From: Alphaproteobacteria bacterium
Lineage (GTDB): Bacteria; Pseudomonadota; Alphaproteobacteria; Rhodospirillales; Rhodospirillaceae
Direction: 5' to 3'
Assembly (NCBI GenBank): GCA_003246625.1
Contig: QJZR01000014.1
Span: 133,219 to 197,218, forward strand
Length of the DNA: 64,000 nt
The notes under the pieces were generated by a model. It was not told the origin of the DNA and searched no databases. It saw only the letters and a list, made by a program, of their open reading frames with translations. Shown in pieces: positions 28,357 through 38,516 of the stretch (position 1 is its first letter; each line of letters begins with the position of its first letter). A program made the translations under genes and the position numbers.

Positions 28357-28851
28357 ATGATGAAGGAACAGTTCAAGGCCGGCGATCACGTGGTGTACCC
28401 GACGCACGGCGTCGGGAACGTTCTGGCGGTGGAAAGCCAGAGGATCGGCGGCATGGAATTGGAACTGATCGTGATTGCGTTCGAACAGAACCGCATGACC
28501 CTGAAGGTGCCGGTGACCAAGGCGCAGGCGTCGGGCCTGCGCAAGCTGTCGAACCGCAAGATCATGCAGAACGCGCTGACCACCCTGAAGGGCCGCGCCG
28601 CGGTGCGCCGCGCCATGTGGTCGCGCCGCGCCCAGGAGTACGAGGCGAAGATCAACTCCGGCGACCCGGTGTCGATCGCCGAGGTGGTGCGCGACCTGCA
28701 TCGCAACGCCCGCAACGCCGAGCAGTCCTACAGCGAGCGTCAGATCTACGAGCAGGCGCTGGAGCGCTTGGCGCACGAGGTGGCGGCGGTCGAGAAGATC
28801 GGCCACGACGAAGCCACCCGCCGTCTGGAGACCCTGCTCGAAGCCGCCTGA
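28357..28851 (+). CDS. carD: CarD/CdnL-family transcription regulator
   Basis: A 164-residue protein with the N-terminal RNA polymerase interaction domain (FKAGDHVVYPTHGVGNVLAVE, then 'LKVPVTKA') and a C-terminal helical DNA-binding domain with 'SRRAQEYEAKINSGD' and 'ERQIYEQALERLA'. CarD stabilises open promoter complexes, mainly at rRNA and housekeeping promoters. The ORF-track start at 28222 is replaced by the ATG at 28357, which has GGAAGAG upstream and gives MMKEQF. A strong intrinsic terminator follows. The long leader is described separately. Confidence 0.95.
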   Translation: MMKEQFKAGDHVVYPTHGVGNVLAVESQRIGGMELELIVIAFEQNRMTLKVPVTKAQASGLRKLSNRKIMQNALTTLKGRAAVRRAMWSRRAQEYEAKINSGDPVSIAEVVRDLHRNARNAEQSYSERQIYEQALERLAHEVAAVEKIGHDEATRRLETLLEAA

Positions 28852-28878
28852 GCCGCAACTCTTGCGCAGCCTTTCTTG

Positions 28879-28915
28879 AAAACCCCCGCGACACGCGTTG
28901 TCGCGGGGGTTTTTG
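28879..28915 (+). terminator. Intrinsic terminator of carD
   Basis: A hairpin with arms AACCCCCGCGAC and GTCGCGGGGGTT, a short ACGCGT loop, and a following TTTTT tract, 28 bp after the carD stop. Confidence 0.9.
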
Positions 28916-28959
28916 CAGTGTAAAACCTGTGGGGTGAAGCGAAAAAAGAGAAGGGTTGA

Positions 28960-29760
28960 ATGGCGCAGCCGGAAGTCTGGCGTACTTTCGAACAGCCGGG
29001 GCGGACCTGGGTGGTGGGCGCGGTTCATGGGGAATCGGACCGTCTGCGCCAGGTCCATGATCAGATTTCCCGGCAGTTCCGGCTCGGCGACCGCCTGATC
29101 TATGCCGGCGATTTGATGGGCTATGGCTCCGACGTGGTCGGGGCGCTCAACGAACTGCTGCTGTTCCGCCGCGCCCTGATGGCGCGTTTCGACGCCGAAA
29201 GCGACGACATCGTCATCCTGCGCGGCGCGCAGGAGGAAATGTGGCGCAAGTTGCTGCAACTGCACTTCGCCCCCGACCCCGCCGACGTTCTGGAATGGAT
29301 GCTGTCCCGTGGGCTGAAGGCCAGCCTGGACGCCTATGGCCTGTCGGCGCAGGCCGCCCTGGACGCGGCGCGCGACGGCCGCGCCAGCCTGTCGCGCTGG
29401 ACCGGCCACGCCGCCGACGCGATCGACGCCCACGACGGCCATCGCCCGTTGATGGCCCGCCTGCTGCACGCGGCGGTGGTCGCCGACGGCTCGCTTTTGG
29501 TGGTCAACGCCGGGTTCGAGCGTGGCGTCGGCCTGGACAAGCAGCTCGATTCCTTCTGGTGGGGCGGCGCGGATTTCGAGACCCTGACCCCCGAGGCCAC
29601 CGGCTATCGTCTGGTGGTGCGCGGCGCCACCCACGGCGCGCCGGGGGTGCGTTTCGGCCGCCACGTGGTCACCCTGGACGGCGGTTCGGGGCGTGGCGGC
29701 TCGGTGTGCGCCGCCCTCTTCGGGCCGGAAGGCAACACCGTGCAGGTGGTCGAGGCCTAG
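28960..29760 (+). CDS. Degenerate PPP-type phosphatase-like protein (predicted pseudoenzyme)
   Basis: A 266-residue protein whose motif order matches serine/threonine PPP phosphatases and ApaH-like enzymes, but whose metal ligands are altered. GDxHG appears as GAVHG (Asp lost). GDxxDRG appears as AGDLMGYGSD (one Asp kept, DRG lost). GNHE appears as RGAQEE (Asn and His lost). The later His positions are replaced ('VVNAGFERG', 'RGATHGAPG'). The hydrophobic framework around each motif is preserved, so the fold is likely intact while catalysis is probably lost. A good ribosome-binding site (GAAGGG) supports expression. A binding or scaffold function is plausible; the partner is unknown. Its stop overlaps that of the convergent transporter. 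Confidence 0.7.
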   Translation: MAQPEVWRTFEQPGRTWVVGAVHGESDRLRQVHDQISRQFRLGDRLIYAGDLMGYGSDVVGALNELLLFRRALMARFDAESDDIVILRGAQEEMWRKLLQLHFAPDPADVLEWMLSRGLKASLDAYGLSAQAALDAARDGRASLSRWTGHAADAIDAHDGHRPLMARLLHAAVVADGSLLVVNAGFERGVGLDKQLDSFWWGGADFETLTPEATGYRLVVRGATHGAPGVRFGRHVVTLDGGSGRGGSVCAALFGPEGNTVQVVEA

Positions 29761-30713
29761 GCCGGAACCCCGGCCGCCTTCGGCCGGAAATGCAGGGCAT
29801 AGCGCAACGCGACATAGCCCACCACCGCGCTGGCCACCAGCAGTTCCACGCTTCCCCATTGCCGCAGCGCCGCCACGGTGCCCGGGTTGGCGCCGTTCGC
29901 CGCCAGGAAGGCCGCCGCCTTGAAGCTGGCGGAGGCGGCGATCACCACCGGAAAGGTGAAGGCGGCGTAGGCCGGCGAGAACGGCAGGCGCAACAGATCC
30001 CAGAAAGCCAGATAGACCACCACCGCCATCAGGATGCCGAGGCCGAGCAGCACTACCGTCAGCACCGGGTCGGGCGTCGCCGCGAAGGACAGGTATCCGG
30101 CCAGGCAGAGGTTGGGCGGCGCCGCCAGGATGGCGATGGTCGGGCGGGCGGCCAGCGGTACCGCCTCGCGGAAGATCAGGCGATAGAGCATCAGGGGCAG
30201 CATCACCGCGTAGGAGAGGATGCCGAACCACAGGATGCCCTGGGCCAGATCGTGGAAGGCCGGGCCAGGGACGGTCAGCACCGCCACCACCGGGCCGATC
30301 GGCGGCACGAACCAGCTGGGCACCATGTGGGCGAGGCGCGGTTCGCGCGCGCGGTGCAGGGCGAAGGCGAACAGGAAACCGGCGTGCGCCGCCACCGCGG
30401 TCAGCCACAGGGCGGTGCCCAGGGCGGGGGAAACCCGCGCCAGGCTGGCGCTGATCAGCATGCTTGCCATCGCCAGGGTGGGAACCACCGAACCGACCAC
30501 CGGGTGCGACAGCTCCACCATCAGGGTGCGGGGGGCGGCGGCGAACTTCAGCACCAGCAGCAGGGCGATCGCCCCCGCCAGCGCCGCGCCGCAGGCCTGG
30601 ATCAGCCCGCCCGAGGGAACCTGCGATTCCCACAGCACGCCCAGGCTGGCGATGCCCAGCGCCAGGCCGCCGATCGGGGTGGGGACGGCGTTCAGGCGGG
30701 ATTGCAGCGGCAT
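29757..30713 (-). CDS. TDT-family (TehA/SLAC1-like) transporter
   Basis: A 318-residue membrane protein with about ten predicted helices, beginning 'VPTPIGGLALGIASLGVLWE', the usual TehA/SLAC1 first helix. Also typical are 'PSWFVPPIGPVVAVL' and 'ILWFGILSYAVMLPLMLYRLIF'. Family members carry C4-dicarboxylates, tellurite, sulfite or small anions. The start was moved from 30791 to the ATG at 30713, preceded by AAGGAG. It is divergent from a LysR regulator 95 bp away, which probably controls it. Confidence 0.85.
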   Translation of the reverse strand: MPLQSRLNAVPTPIGGLALGIASLGVLWESQVPSGGLIQACGAALAGAIALLLVLKFAAAPRTLMVELSHPVVGSVVPTLAMASMLISASLARVSPALGTALWLTAVAAHAGFLFAFALHRAREPRLAHMVPSWFVPPIGPVVAVLTVPGPAFHDLAQGILWFGILSYAVMLPLMLYRLIFREAVPLAARPTIAILAAPPNLCLAGYLSFAATPDPVLTVVLLGLGILMAVVVYLAFWDLLRLPFSPAYAAFTFPVVIAASASFKAAAFLAANGANPGTVAALRQWGSVELLVASAVVGYVALRYALHFRPKAAGVPA

Positions 30714-30808
30714 GACGGCTCCTTCGCGGATGGGAAACGGTCCGCGGACCCTAGTGCATTGCATATGGAAATTGAAACGAAACATCTTCAACGGTATGTT
30801 CGGAAAAT
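30714..30808. promoter_or_regulatory. Divergent control region between transporter and LysR gene
   Basis: This short region contains a perfect 12-bp palindrome GGTCCGCGGACC (30739-30750) next to the transporter start. An AT-rich stretch follows (30760-30808) that probably holds the -10 elements. LysR proteins usually bind between such divergent genes, but no clear T-N11-A box was chosen. Confidence 0.4.
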
Positions 30809-31702
30809 ATGAACATATCGGCGATCACATTCCGGCAGCTTCGGGTTTTCGACGCGGTGGCGCGGCACGGTTCGCTGACCCGCGCCGCGGCGGCGCTGTT
30901 CCTCAGCAAGGCGGCGCTTTCGGTGGCGCTGCGCGATCTGGAGGCGCAGTTGGGCGGGCCGTTGTTCGACCGGATCGGCAACCGGCTGATCCTCAACGCC
31001 TGCGGCGCGCAGTTGCGGCCGATGGCCGACGACATGCTGCAACGGCTGGCGGCGATGGAACGTCTGTTCAAGGGCGAGACCCTGGGCGGGCGGCTGCGCA
31101 TCGGCGCCAGCGTCACCATCGGCAACCATCTTTTGCCGCCGCTGCTGGCGGCGTTCATGGCGCAAGTGGAGATGCCGCGCCCGGAAATCGCCGTCGCCAA
31201 CACCGCGCGGCTGTGCCGCATGATCGAGGGGTTCGAGATCGACGCCGCCTTCGTCGAGGGCGGCGTGCACGGGGCGCCGCTCGACGTCGAGCCGTTGTGG
31301 CGGGACCGTCTGCTGGTGGTCGCCGCGCCCGGCGATGCGCTGGCCGACGGACGGCGGCGGACGGCGGCCGAGCTTTCCGGCCGTACCTGGGTGCTGCGCG
31401 AGGCGGAATCCGGCACCCGCGAGCAGTTCGCCCTGCGCCTGGAACCGGAACTGAAATCCTGGACCCTGGGGTTGGAGTTCGGCAGCAACGAGGCGATCGT
31501 CAACGCGGTGGCGGCGGGGATCGGCCTGGGCTTCCTGTCCGAACACGCCTTGGCCGACGCCCTGGCGGCGGGGCGGGTGGCGCCCGTCCGCTTGACGGCG
31601 CGCCACGACCGCAGTCTCGACCTGGTGACCGCGCCGGGGAAATATCAAAGCCCGCTGTTGCGCCGCTTCCTGGATTTCTGCCGGACGTGGTCGCCGGGCT
31701 AA
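30809..31702 (+). CDS. LysR-family transcriptional regulator
   Basis: A 297-residue regulator with an N-terminal winged helix-turn-helix ('FRQLRVFDAVARHGSLTRAA' and 'LSKAALSVALRDLEAQLG') and a periplasmic-binding-like effector domain ('LRIGASVTIGNHLLPPLL', 'GIGLGFLSEHAL'). The divergent TDT transporter is the obvious target. The ribosome-binding site is weak. Its stop overlaps that of the convergent transaldolase-like gene by a few bases. The effector is unknown. Confidence 0.9.
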   Translation: MNISAITFRQLRVFDAVARHGSLTRAAAALFLSKAALSVALRDLEAQLGGPLFDRIGNRLILNACGAQLRPMADDMLQRLAAMERLFKGETLGGRLRIGASVTIGNHLLPPLLAAFMAQVEMPRPEIAVANTARLCRMIEGFEIDAAFVEGGVHGAPLDVEPLWRDRLLVVAAPGDALADGRRRTAAELSGRTWVLREAESGTREQFALRLEPELKSWTLGLEFGSNEAIVNAVAAGIGLGFLSEHALADALAAGRVAPVRLTARHDRSLDLVTAPGKYQSPLLRRFLDFCRTWSPG

Positions 31703-32421
31703 AGGCGCATCTGGAAGTTCGACGCGGCGATGTCGCGGGCGAACGCCTGCACCCCTTCCAGGGAATAGGCGGTCAGGTCCTTGCCCAGCATCGGCAGCTT
31801 GTCCAGGACGTCCGGCGGCACGGTGATGATGTGGCAGCCGATTTCGTCCGCCTGCACCAGATGCAGCAGGCCGCGCGTGCTGGCCCAGATCAGCCGCGCC
31901 TTGGGATTGGGGGCGAGGATGGCCAGCGCTTCCTTCATGATCGGCAGGGGGTCGACGCCGGTGTCGGCGACGCGCCCGGCGAAGACCGAGACGATCGACG
32001 GGGTGTCCGGCGACAGGCAGGCGGCGACCGCGCGCACCTGTTCGACGGTGAAGAGCACGGTGACGTTGACCTGCACCCCGGCGGCGGCCAGGCGCTTGAT
32101 CACCGGGCCGGTGAATTCGCCCTTGGCGTTGGTCACCGGAATTTTGACGTTGACGTTCTTGCCCCAGGTGGCGATGACGCGGGCCTGCGCCTCCATTTCG
32201 TCCAGGTCGTCGGAAATCACCTCGACCGCGACCTCGTGGTTCGGCACCGCGGCCAGGATCTTGCGCGCGTAGTCCTCGTAGTCGGCGGCGCCCGCCTTGC
32301 GCATCAGGCTGGGATTGGTGGTGAAGCCGGCGATCTGCGGAACCTTGGCGAATTTCTGGATGCTGGCGAAATCGGCGGAGTCGACGAAGAGTTTGACCTT
32401 AAGCGAGTCGAGGGATTTCAT
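31699..32421 (-). CDS. Transaldolase-like / fructose-6-phosphate aldolase-like protein
   Basis: A 240-residue class I aldolase barrel with 'KLFVDSADFASIQKF' and 'GFTTNPSLM' at the N-terminus, 'VEVISDDLDEM', the Schiff-base lysine in 'VNVKIPVT' (~residue 93), 'VNVTVLFTVEQV' and 'SIVSVFAGRVADTG'. This is the short TalC/FSA-type form rather than the ~320-residue TalB. The ORF-track start at 32610 is replaced by the ATG at 32421. It acts in the pentose-phosphate or sugar-phosphate aldol pool. No pathway partner is adjacent. Confidence 0.85.
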   Translation of the reverse strand: MKSLDSLKVKLFVDSADFASIQKFAKVPQIAGFTTNPSLMRKAGAADYEDYARKILAAVPNHEVAVEVISDDLDEMEAQARVIATWGKNVNVKIPVTNAKGEFTGPVIKRLAAAGVQVNVTVLFTVEQVRAVAACLSPDTPSIVSVFAGRVADTGVDPLPIMKEALAILAPNPKARLIWASTRGLLHLVQADEIGCHIITVPPDVLDKLPMLGKDLTAYSLEGVQAFARDIAASNFQMRL

Positions 32422-32509
32422 CGGGCGGATTCCATGGGTGTGAACGGGCGCGCCGTCCCATTGGGACGGCGCGGCAAAGTATAAACCGGATACCCGGGGG
32501 AGTTCCAGG

Positions 32510-32689
32510 TTAAGCGGCGAGACGCCGTTGCGCGTTGGCCACCACCGCCTTGAGGGCGTCGAGGTCGATGCCGTCGCGGTGCAGGATCGCTTGCAGGATC
32601 GGGTCGCCATAGAGCTCGTCCAGGGGCGGTTCGCACGAACCGGCGAAAATGGCGGGGTCGAGGCGGAGAGTCGGCGGTTGGTTCGACAT
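32510..32689 (-). CDS. Small hypothetical protein (59 aa)
   Basis: A short acidic protein starting MSNQPPTLRLDPAIF, with a central 'PPLDELYGDPILQAILHRDGI' and a helical C-terminus. A strong AAGGAGG lies at good spacing before the ATG at 32689, which replaces the ORF-track start at 32830. I do not recognise a family; the LYGDPILQAILHRD motif looks like a conserved small alphaproteobacterial protein. An 18-bp palindrome 75 bp upstream suggests regulated expression. Confidence 0.65.
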   Translation of the reverse strand: MSNQPPTLRLDPAIFAGSCEPPLDELYGDPILQAILHRDGIDLDALKAVVANAQRRLAA

Positions 32690-32763
32690 TGCGGCCTCCT
32701 TCAGGGGGGGACGTGCGGGCGTTGGGCCTCTGCGGTTACCCTGTATCATCTGGGGGCGGCTGG

Positions 32764-32781
32764 CCGTGATGTCCATCACGG
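32764..32781. promoter_or_regulatory. Perfect palindrome CCGTGATG-TC-CATCACGG (Crp/Fnr-like spacing)
   Basis: Eight-base arms separated by TC. The core GTGAT-N4-ATCAC has the 5-4-5 layout of Crp/Fnr-family boxes (FNR: TTGAT-N4-ATCAA), with G in place of the first T. It lies 75 bp upstream of the 59-residue protein's start. Binding is inference. Confidence 0.45.
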
Positions 32782-32832
32782 TTCCGGTGCATTTCACGTA
32801 ACGCCAATAAAACCCATGGTTTTTTGTCATGA

Positions 32833-32866
32833 AAAAACGCGGCGGAGGGGGCTGCCTCCGCCGCGC
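32833..32866 (-). terminator. Intrinsic terminator of acnA
   Basis: On the minus strand a hairpin with arms GCGGCGGAGG and CCTCCGCCGC is followed by GTTTTTTC. It starts 20 bp after the acnA stop. Confidence 0.85.
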
Positions 32867-32885
32867 TTCGTAAGCGGTTACGTGG

Positions 32886-35564
<2,679 letters not shown>

Positions 35565-35734
35565 GAAGTATCCTCCGATCTTCGTTTCGGGTTGGAATGC
35601 GCGATGACAGGACGTGCGAAACACCGGGGACCCCCGGTGGCGAGTGGCGACTCCGATCGGCACGTCGGATCGGTCTAGATTTAACCCTTCCACCGGCAAG
35701 GACAAGAACCTGTCGGCGGCGGCGGGCAAAAAAC

Positions 35735-35911
35735 CAGGCCGGGCTCTGCCCGGACCCGCAAAGGGGCTTGGCCCCTTTGATCCCATAACGTGTTTTCGCC
35801 GCGTCAGCGGCAATCGACCTTCACGCCGCGTGACGGTTTTATCGCGCTGCGCGCAAGAACCTTAAGGAATGGGAGGCGCGGAGGGGCCTAGCCCCTCCGC
35901 AAGGTTTTTCA
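35735..35911. repeat. Palindromic intergenic repeat, copy B (with acnA upstream region)
   Basis: A mosaic of short hairpins: CCGGG/CCCGG (35739-35753), AAAGGGGC/GCCCCTTT (35760-35778) and a perfect 10-bp stem GCGGAGGGGC/GCCCCTCCGC (35878-35900). The middle part (ttttcgccgcgtcagcgg and onward) and the last hairpin plus caaggtttttca match copy A at 24066-24163, while the left arm is a different module. Its right end supplies the stop codon of the YeeE-like gene at 35909. The remaining 35565-35734 should hold the acnA promoter; no confident -35/-10 was identified there. Confidence 0.8.
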
Positions 35912-36484
35912 CTTCTCCGGCAGGCCGTCGAAATCGGCGCCGAGGTCGGCTTGCCAGGGGCGGGCCTTTTCCAGCGCCACCATCCCGGCGACCAGCGCCG
36001 CGGCGAGGGCCAGGGCCACCGCCCAGAACGGCAGGCCGATCAGCTTGTCCAGGGTCAGCTTGCCCGGCCCGCCCGAGATCAGGGGCTTGAGCGCCGGTTC
36101 GGCGTAGCCGAAGGAAATCGCCCCGGCCAGGCCGCCCGCCAGGGCGAACCAGGCGTCGCGGTAGCCGACGCCCACCTGCGCGAGAAGGGTGCCCGGGCAG
36201 GCCCCGGCAAGGACGATGCCGACGCCGAGCAACACGCCGCCCACCGCGTCGGCGACGTATTCCGTGCCCTTGGGGTGCAGCTTCACCCCCCAGATGCCGT
36301 TGAGGGCGGCGAGGACGATCAGGCCGGTGGCGGTGGCGGCCAGGAACATCTTCAGCATGGTGAAGGTGCGGAACTGCATCTGGCCGACGATCACGCCGGG
36401 CTCGAAGACGCGGCCCTTTTCCAGCGCGAAGCCGAACGCCGCGCCCATCACCAAGCCAAGAACGATCATGCGATAGGTTTCCAT
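35909..36484 (-). CDS. YeeE/YedE-family sulfur transport protein, half 1
   Basis: A 191-residue membrane protein with about five predicted helices. The family cysteine lies in 'VLAGACPGTLLAQVG'. YeeE/YedE proteins bring thiosulfate or related sulfur compounds across the inner membrane via conserved Cys. Here the protein is half the length of E. coli YeeE and is paired with a second half-size gene 12 bp upstream, as in PmpA/PmpB pairs. It is transcribed after its partner. The last codons run into the intergenic repeat. Confidence 0.85.
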   Translation of the reverse strand: METYRMIVLGLVMGAAFGFALEKGRVFEPGVIVGQMQFRTFTMLKMFLAATATGLIVLAALNGIWGVKLHPKGTEYVADAVGGVLLGVGIVLAGACPGTLLAQVGVGYRDAWFALAGGLAGAISFGYAEPALKPLISGGPGKLTLDKLIGLPFWAVALALAAALVAGMVALEKARPWQADLGADFDGLPEK

Positions 36485-36496
36485 GGCGGCGGCTCC

Positions 36497-37072
36497 TTAA
36501 ACCTTACGGAAGAAAAGGGCGGTGACGATGCCGCCGGCGAACATCGCGGCGACCGCGATCGACGATCCGACCGCCAACTGGGCGAGGCCCGAGATGCCGT
36601 GGCCGCTGGTGCAGCCGCCCGCGATGCGCGCGCCGAACAGCAGCACGAAACCACCGACGAAGGCCATCGCGGCGCGGGCGGGGAAGCCCTTAACCCCCGC
36701 CGCCTTTGCCCAGACCGGCGACATCGCGCCGCGCAGCGAGCCCGAGGCCTTCGCCGAAAGGAAGGCGCCGAGGGCGATGCCGACGACCAGGGCGACCTGC
36801 CACCAGTTCTTGCCGCCCGCCGCGTGCTTGGCGAAATAGGCGATGTTCATCGCGCTTTCGTCGAACAGGGCGGCGATGTGGCCGCCGACGGTGACGAACG
36901 ACGACGAGGCGCCGAGCGCGGTGTTGACCAGCAGGAAGGCGGGAATCTGCAACAGGCCGATCAGGATGCCCGCGGCATAGGGCGACCACGCCTGACGCCG
37001 CAGCAGAGAACGGCTTTTGCGCCAGGGGCAGTGCGGCGACAGGCCGTTTTCGTCATAGGTGGGTTCGGACAT
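36497..37072 (-). CDS. YeeE/YedE-family sulfur transport protein, half 2
   Basis: A 191-residue membrane protein with the typical 'RIAGGCTSGHGISGLAQLA' motif, whose Cys is the presumed sulfur relay residue, and a cytosolic N-terminus ending in 'SPYAAGILIGLLQ'. It is the first gene of the pair. Tandem AT-rich repeats at 37097-37123 lie just upstream of its start. In other bacteria such pairs are controlled by sulfide/persulfide-sensing ArsR-type repressors (BigR/SqrR-like); no such regulator is in this window. Confidence 0.88.
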   Translation of the reverse strand: MSEPTYDENGLSPHCPWRKSRSLLRRQAWSPYAAGILIGLLQIPAFLLVNTALGASSSFVTVGGHIAALFDESAMNIAYFAKHAAGGKNWWQVALVVGIALGAFLSAKASGSLRGAMSPVWAKAAGVKGFPARAAMAFVGGFVLLFGARIAGGCTSGHGISGLAQLAVGSSIAVAAMFAGGIVTALFFRKV

Positions 37073-37096
37073 GGGGATGTCTCTCCGTTTCAGGGG

Positions 37097-37123
37097 TATC
37101 TAATATAAGCAATATCTAATATT
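37097..37123. promoter_or_regulatory. Tandem TATCTAATAT repeats, putative operator for YeeE/YedE pair
   Basis: TATCTAATAT occurs at 37097-37106 and 37113-37122, 16 bp apart. The second sits in an imperfect palindrome AATAT-CTA-ATATT. This AT-rich island in a GC-rich region begins 25 bp upstream of the transporter start and resembles ArsR-family operators. Confidence 0.55.
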
Positions 37124-37194
37124 AATGCCGCCACGTCAAGGGGGGAGGTTCCGGCGCGGCGAATTCGGATGTAAAACCGGCGGGTTCGGGTATC

Positions 37195-37851
37195 ATGCGG
37201 AATATGCACGAGAATCCGTTTTCCGCGCCGCTGACGTCCGGTTTCTTCCCGCTGATTCTGCGGGGAGTGGGGTATGCGCGCGGCGAGGCGGCGGTGCTGG
37301 GCGGCGTCGACATGGTGGTCGAGGCGGGCAGCCTGTCGATCCTGCGCGGCGCCAACGGCGCGGGCAAGACGACGCTTTTGCGCCTGTTGGCCGGACTGGT
37401 GCGCCCGGCGGCGGGGGCGGCGGCCTGGGCCGACGGCGCGCGGCCCGCCCGGGTGCCGGAACGCGCCATCCTGATCGGCCATCAGGATGCCTTGAAGTCC
37501 GCCTTGACGGTGGCCGAGAACCTGGATTTCTGGAGCGGCTTTTCCGGCCTGGCGGAGACTCCCTGGCCGCGCGGCAGCGACCCGTTTTCGGTGTGGGCGC
37601 ACGCCGACGTGCCGGTGCGGGCGCTGTCCGCCGGGCAAAGGCGCCGCGCCGCGCTGACCCGGCTGGCGTTTTCCTCGGCGCCCTTGTGGCTGCTCGACGA
37701 GCCGACCACCGCGCTCGACGCGGCGGCGCGGCGGATCGTTTGGGAACTGGTTGCGGCGCATCGGCGGCGCGGCGGCGCGGTGGTGGTGGCGATGCACGGC
37801 GAGACGACGCCCGAGGGGGCCGCCGAACTCACCCTGGGAGGCGGCGGATGA
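37195..37851 (+). CDS. ccmA: Heme exporter ATP-binding protein CcmA
   Basis: A 218-residue ABC ATPase with Walker A RGANGAGKTTLLRLLAGL, signature 'LSAGQRRRAALTRL' and Walker B 'PLWLLDEPTTALD'. It is short, as CcmA is. CcmA with CcmB energises release of heme-loaded CcmE from CcmC. It begins the ccm operon; a second in-frame ATG at 37204 could also serve as start. The stop overlaps ccmB by ATGA. Confidence 0.93.
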   Translation: MRNMHENPFSAPLTSGFFPLILRGVGYARGEAAVLGGVDMVVEAGSLSILRGANGAGKTTLLRLLAGLVRPAAGAAAWADGARPARVPERAILIGHQDALKSALTVAENLDFWSGFSGLAETPWPRGSDPFSVWAHADVPVRALSAGQRRRAALTRLAFSSAPLWLLDEPTTALDAAARRIVWELVAAHRRRGGAVVVAMHGETTPEGAAELTLGGGG

Positions 37852-38513
37852 ACGCGTTCCTGTCGGTGCTCGGCCGCGACCTGCGCCTGGCCTGCCGCGA
37901 CGGCGCGGGGGCCTGGATGGTGCTGGGGTTCTTCGCCGTCGGCGTCGCGGTGTTTCCGCTGGGCATCGGGCCGGAGCCGCAGGTGCTGGCCCGCGTCGCC
38001 CCCGGCGTGCTGTGGGCGATGGCGCTGCTTTCCGCGATGCTGTCCTTCGACGCGCTGTTCGAGGACGATTTCCGCGACGGCAGCCTGGAGCCGATGCTGA
38101 CCGGCGCCCTGGCGCCGGAGACCCTGGTCCTGGCCAAGGCCCTGTCGCACTGGCTGGTGACCGGCCTGCCGTTGTGCCTGGCGGCGCCGTTGCTGGGCTT
38201 CCTGTTGCATCTGCCGCACGCGGCGATGCCGGTGCTGTTCGTCTCGCTGCTGCTCGGCACCCCGGCGCTGTCGCTGTTGGGGACGCTGGGTGCGGCGTTG
38301 GCCCTGGGGGCGCGGCGCGCCACCGTGCTGTTGGCCCTGATGGTGCTGCCGCTGGCCGCGCCGGTGCTGATTTTCGGCGCGGGGGCGGTGGATTTGGCGG
38401 TCGCGGGGTTGGCGCCGGGGTCGCCGCTTCTCATCTTGGGGGGCATGGCGCTGGCGTTGCTGGCGGTGTGTCCGGTGGCCGCTGCGGCGGCGTTGCGGCA
38501 GGCGGTGGAGTAG
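37848..38513 (+). CDS. ccmB: Heme exporter membrane protein CcmB
   Basis: A 221-residue inner-membrane protein with six predicted helices. 'FEDDFRDGSLEPMLTGAL' between helices is the CcmB hallmark. It forms the ABC complex with CcmA and CcmC. The start ATG at 37848 overlaps the ccmA stop by four bases. The ORF track lists it only inside a longer frame from 37125. Length and helix number are normal. Confidence 0.93.
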   Translation: MNAFLSVLGRDLRLACRDGAGAWMVLGFFAVGVAVFPLGIGPEPQVLARVAPGVLWAMALLSAMLSFDALFEDDFRDGSLEPMLTGALAPETLVLAKALSHWLVTGLPLCLAAPLLGFLLHLPHAAMPVLFVSLLLGTPALSLLGTLGAALALGARRATVLLALMVLPLAAPVLIFGAGAVDLAVAGLAPGSPLLILGGMALALLAVCPVAAAAALRQAVE

Positions 38514-38516
38514 GAC

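Noticed and set aside
28225-30633. 802-codon minus-strand ORF
   Set aside because: Overlaps carD and the phosphatase-like gene antisense and the transporter in another frame; low-complexity composition.
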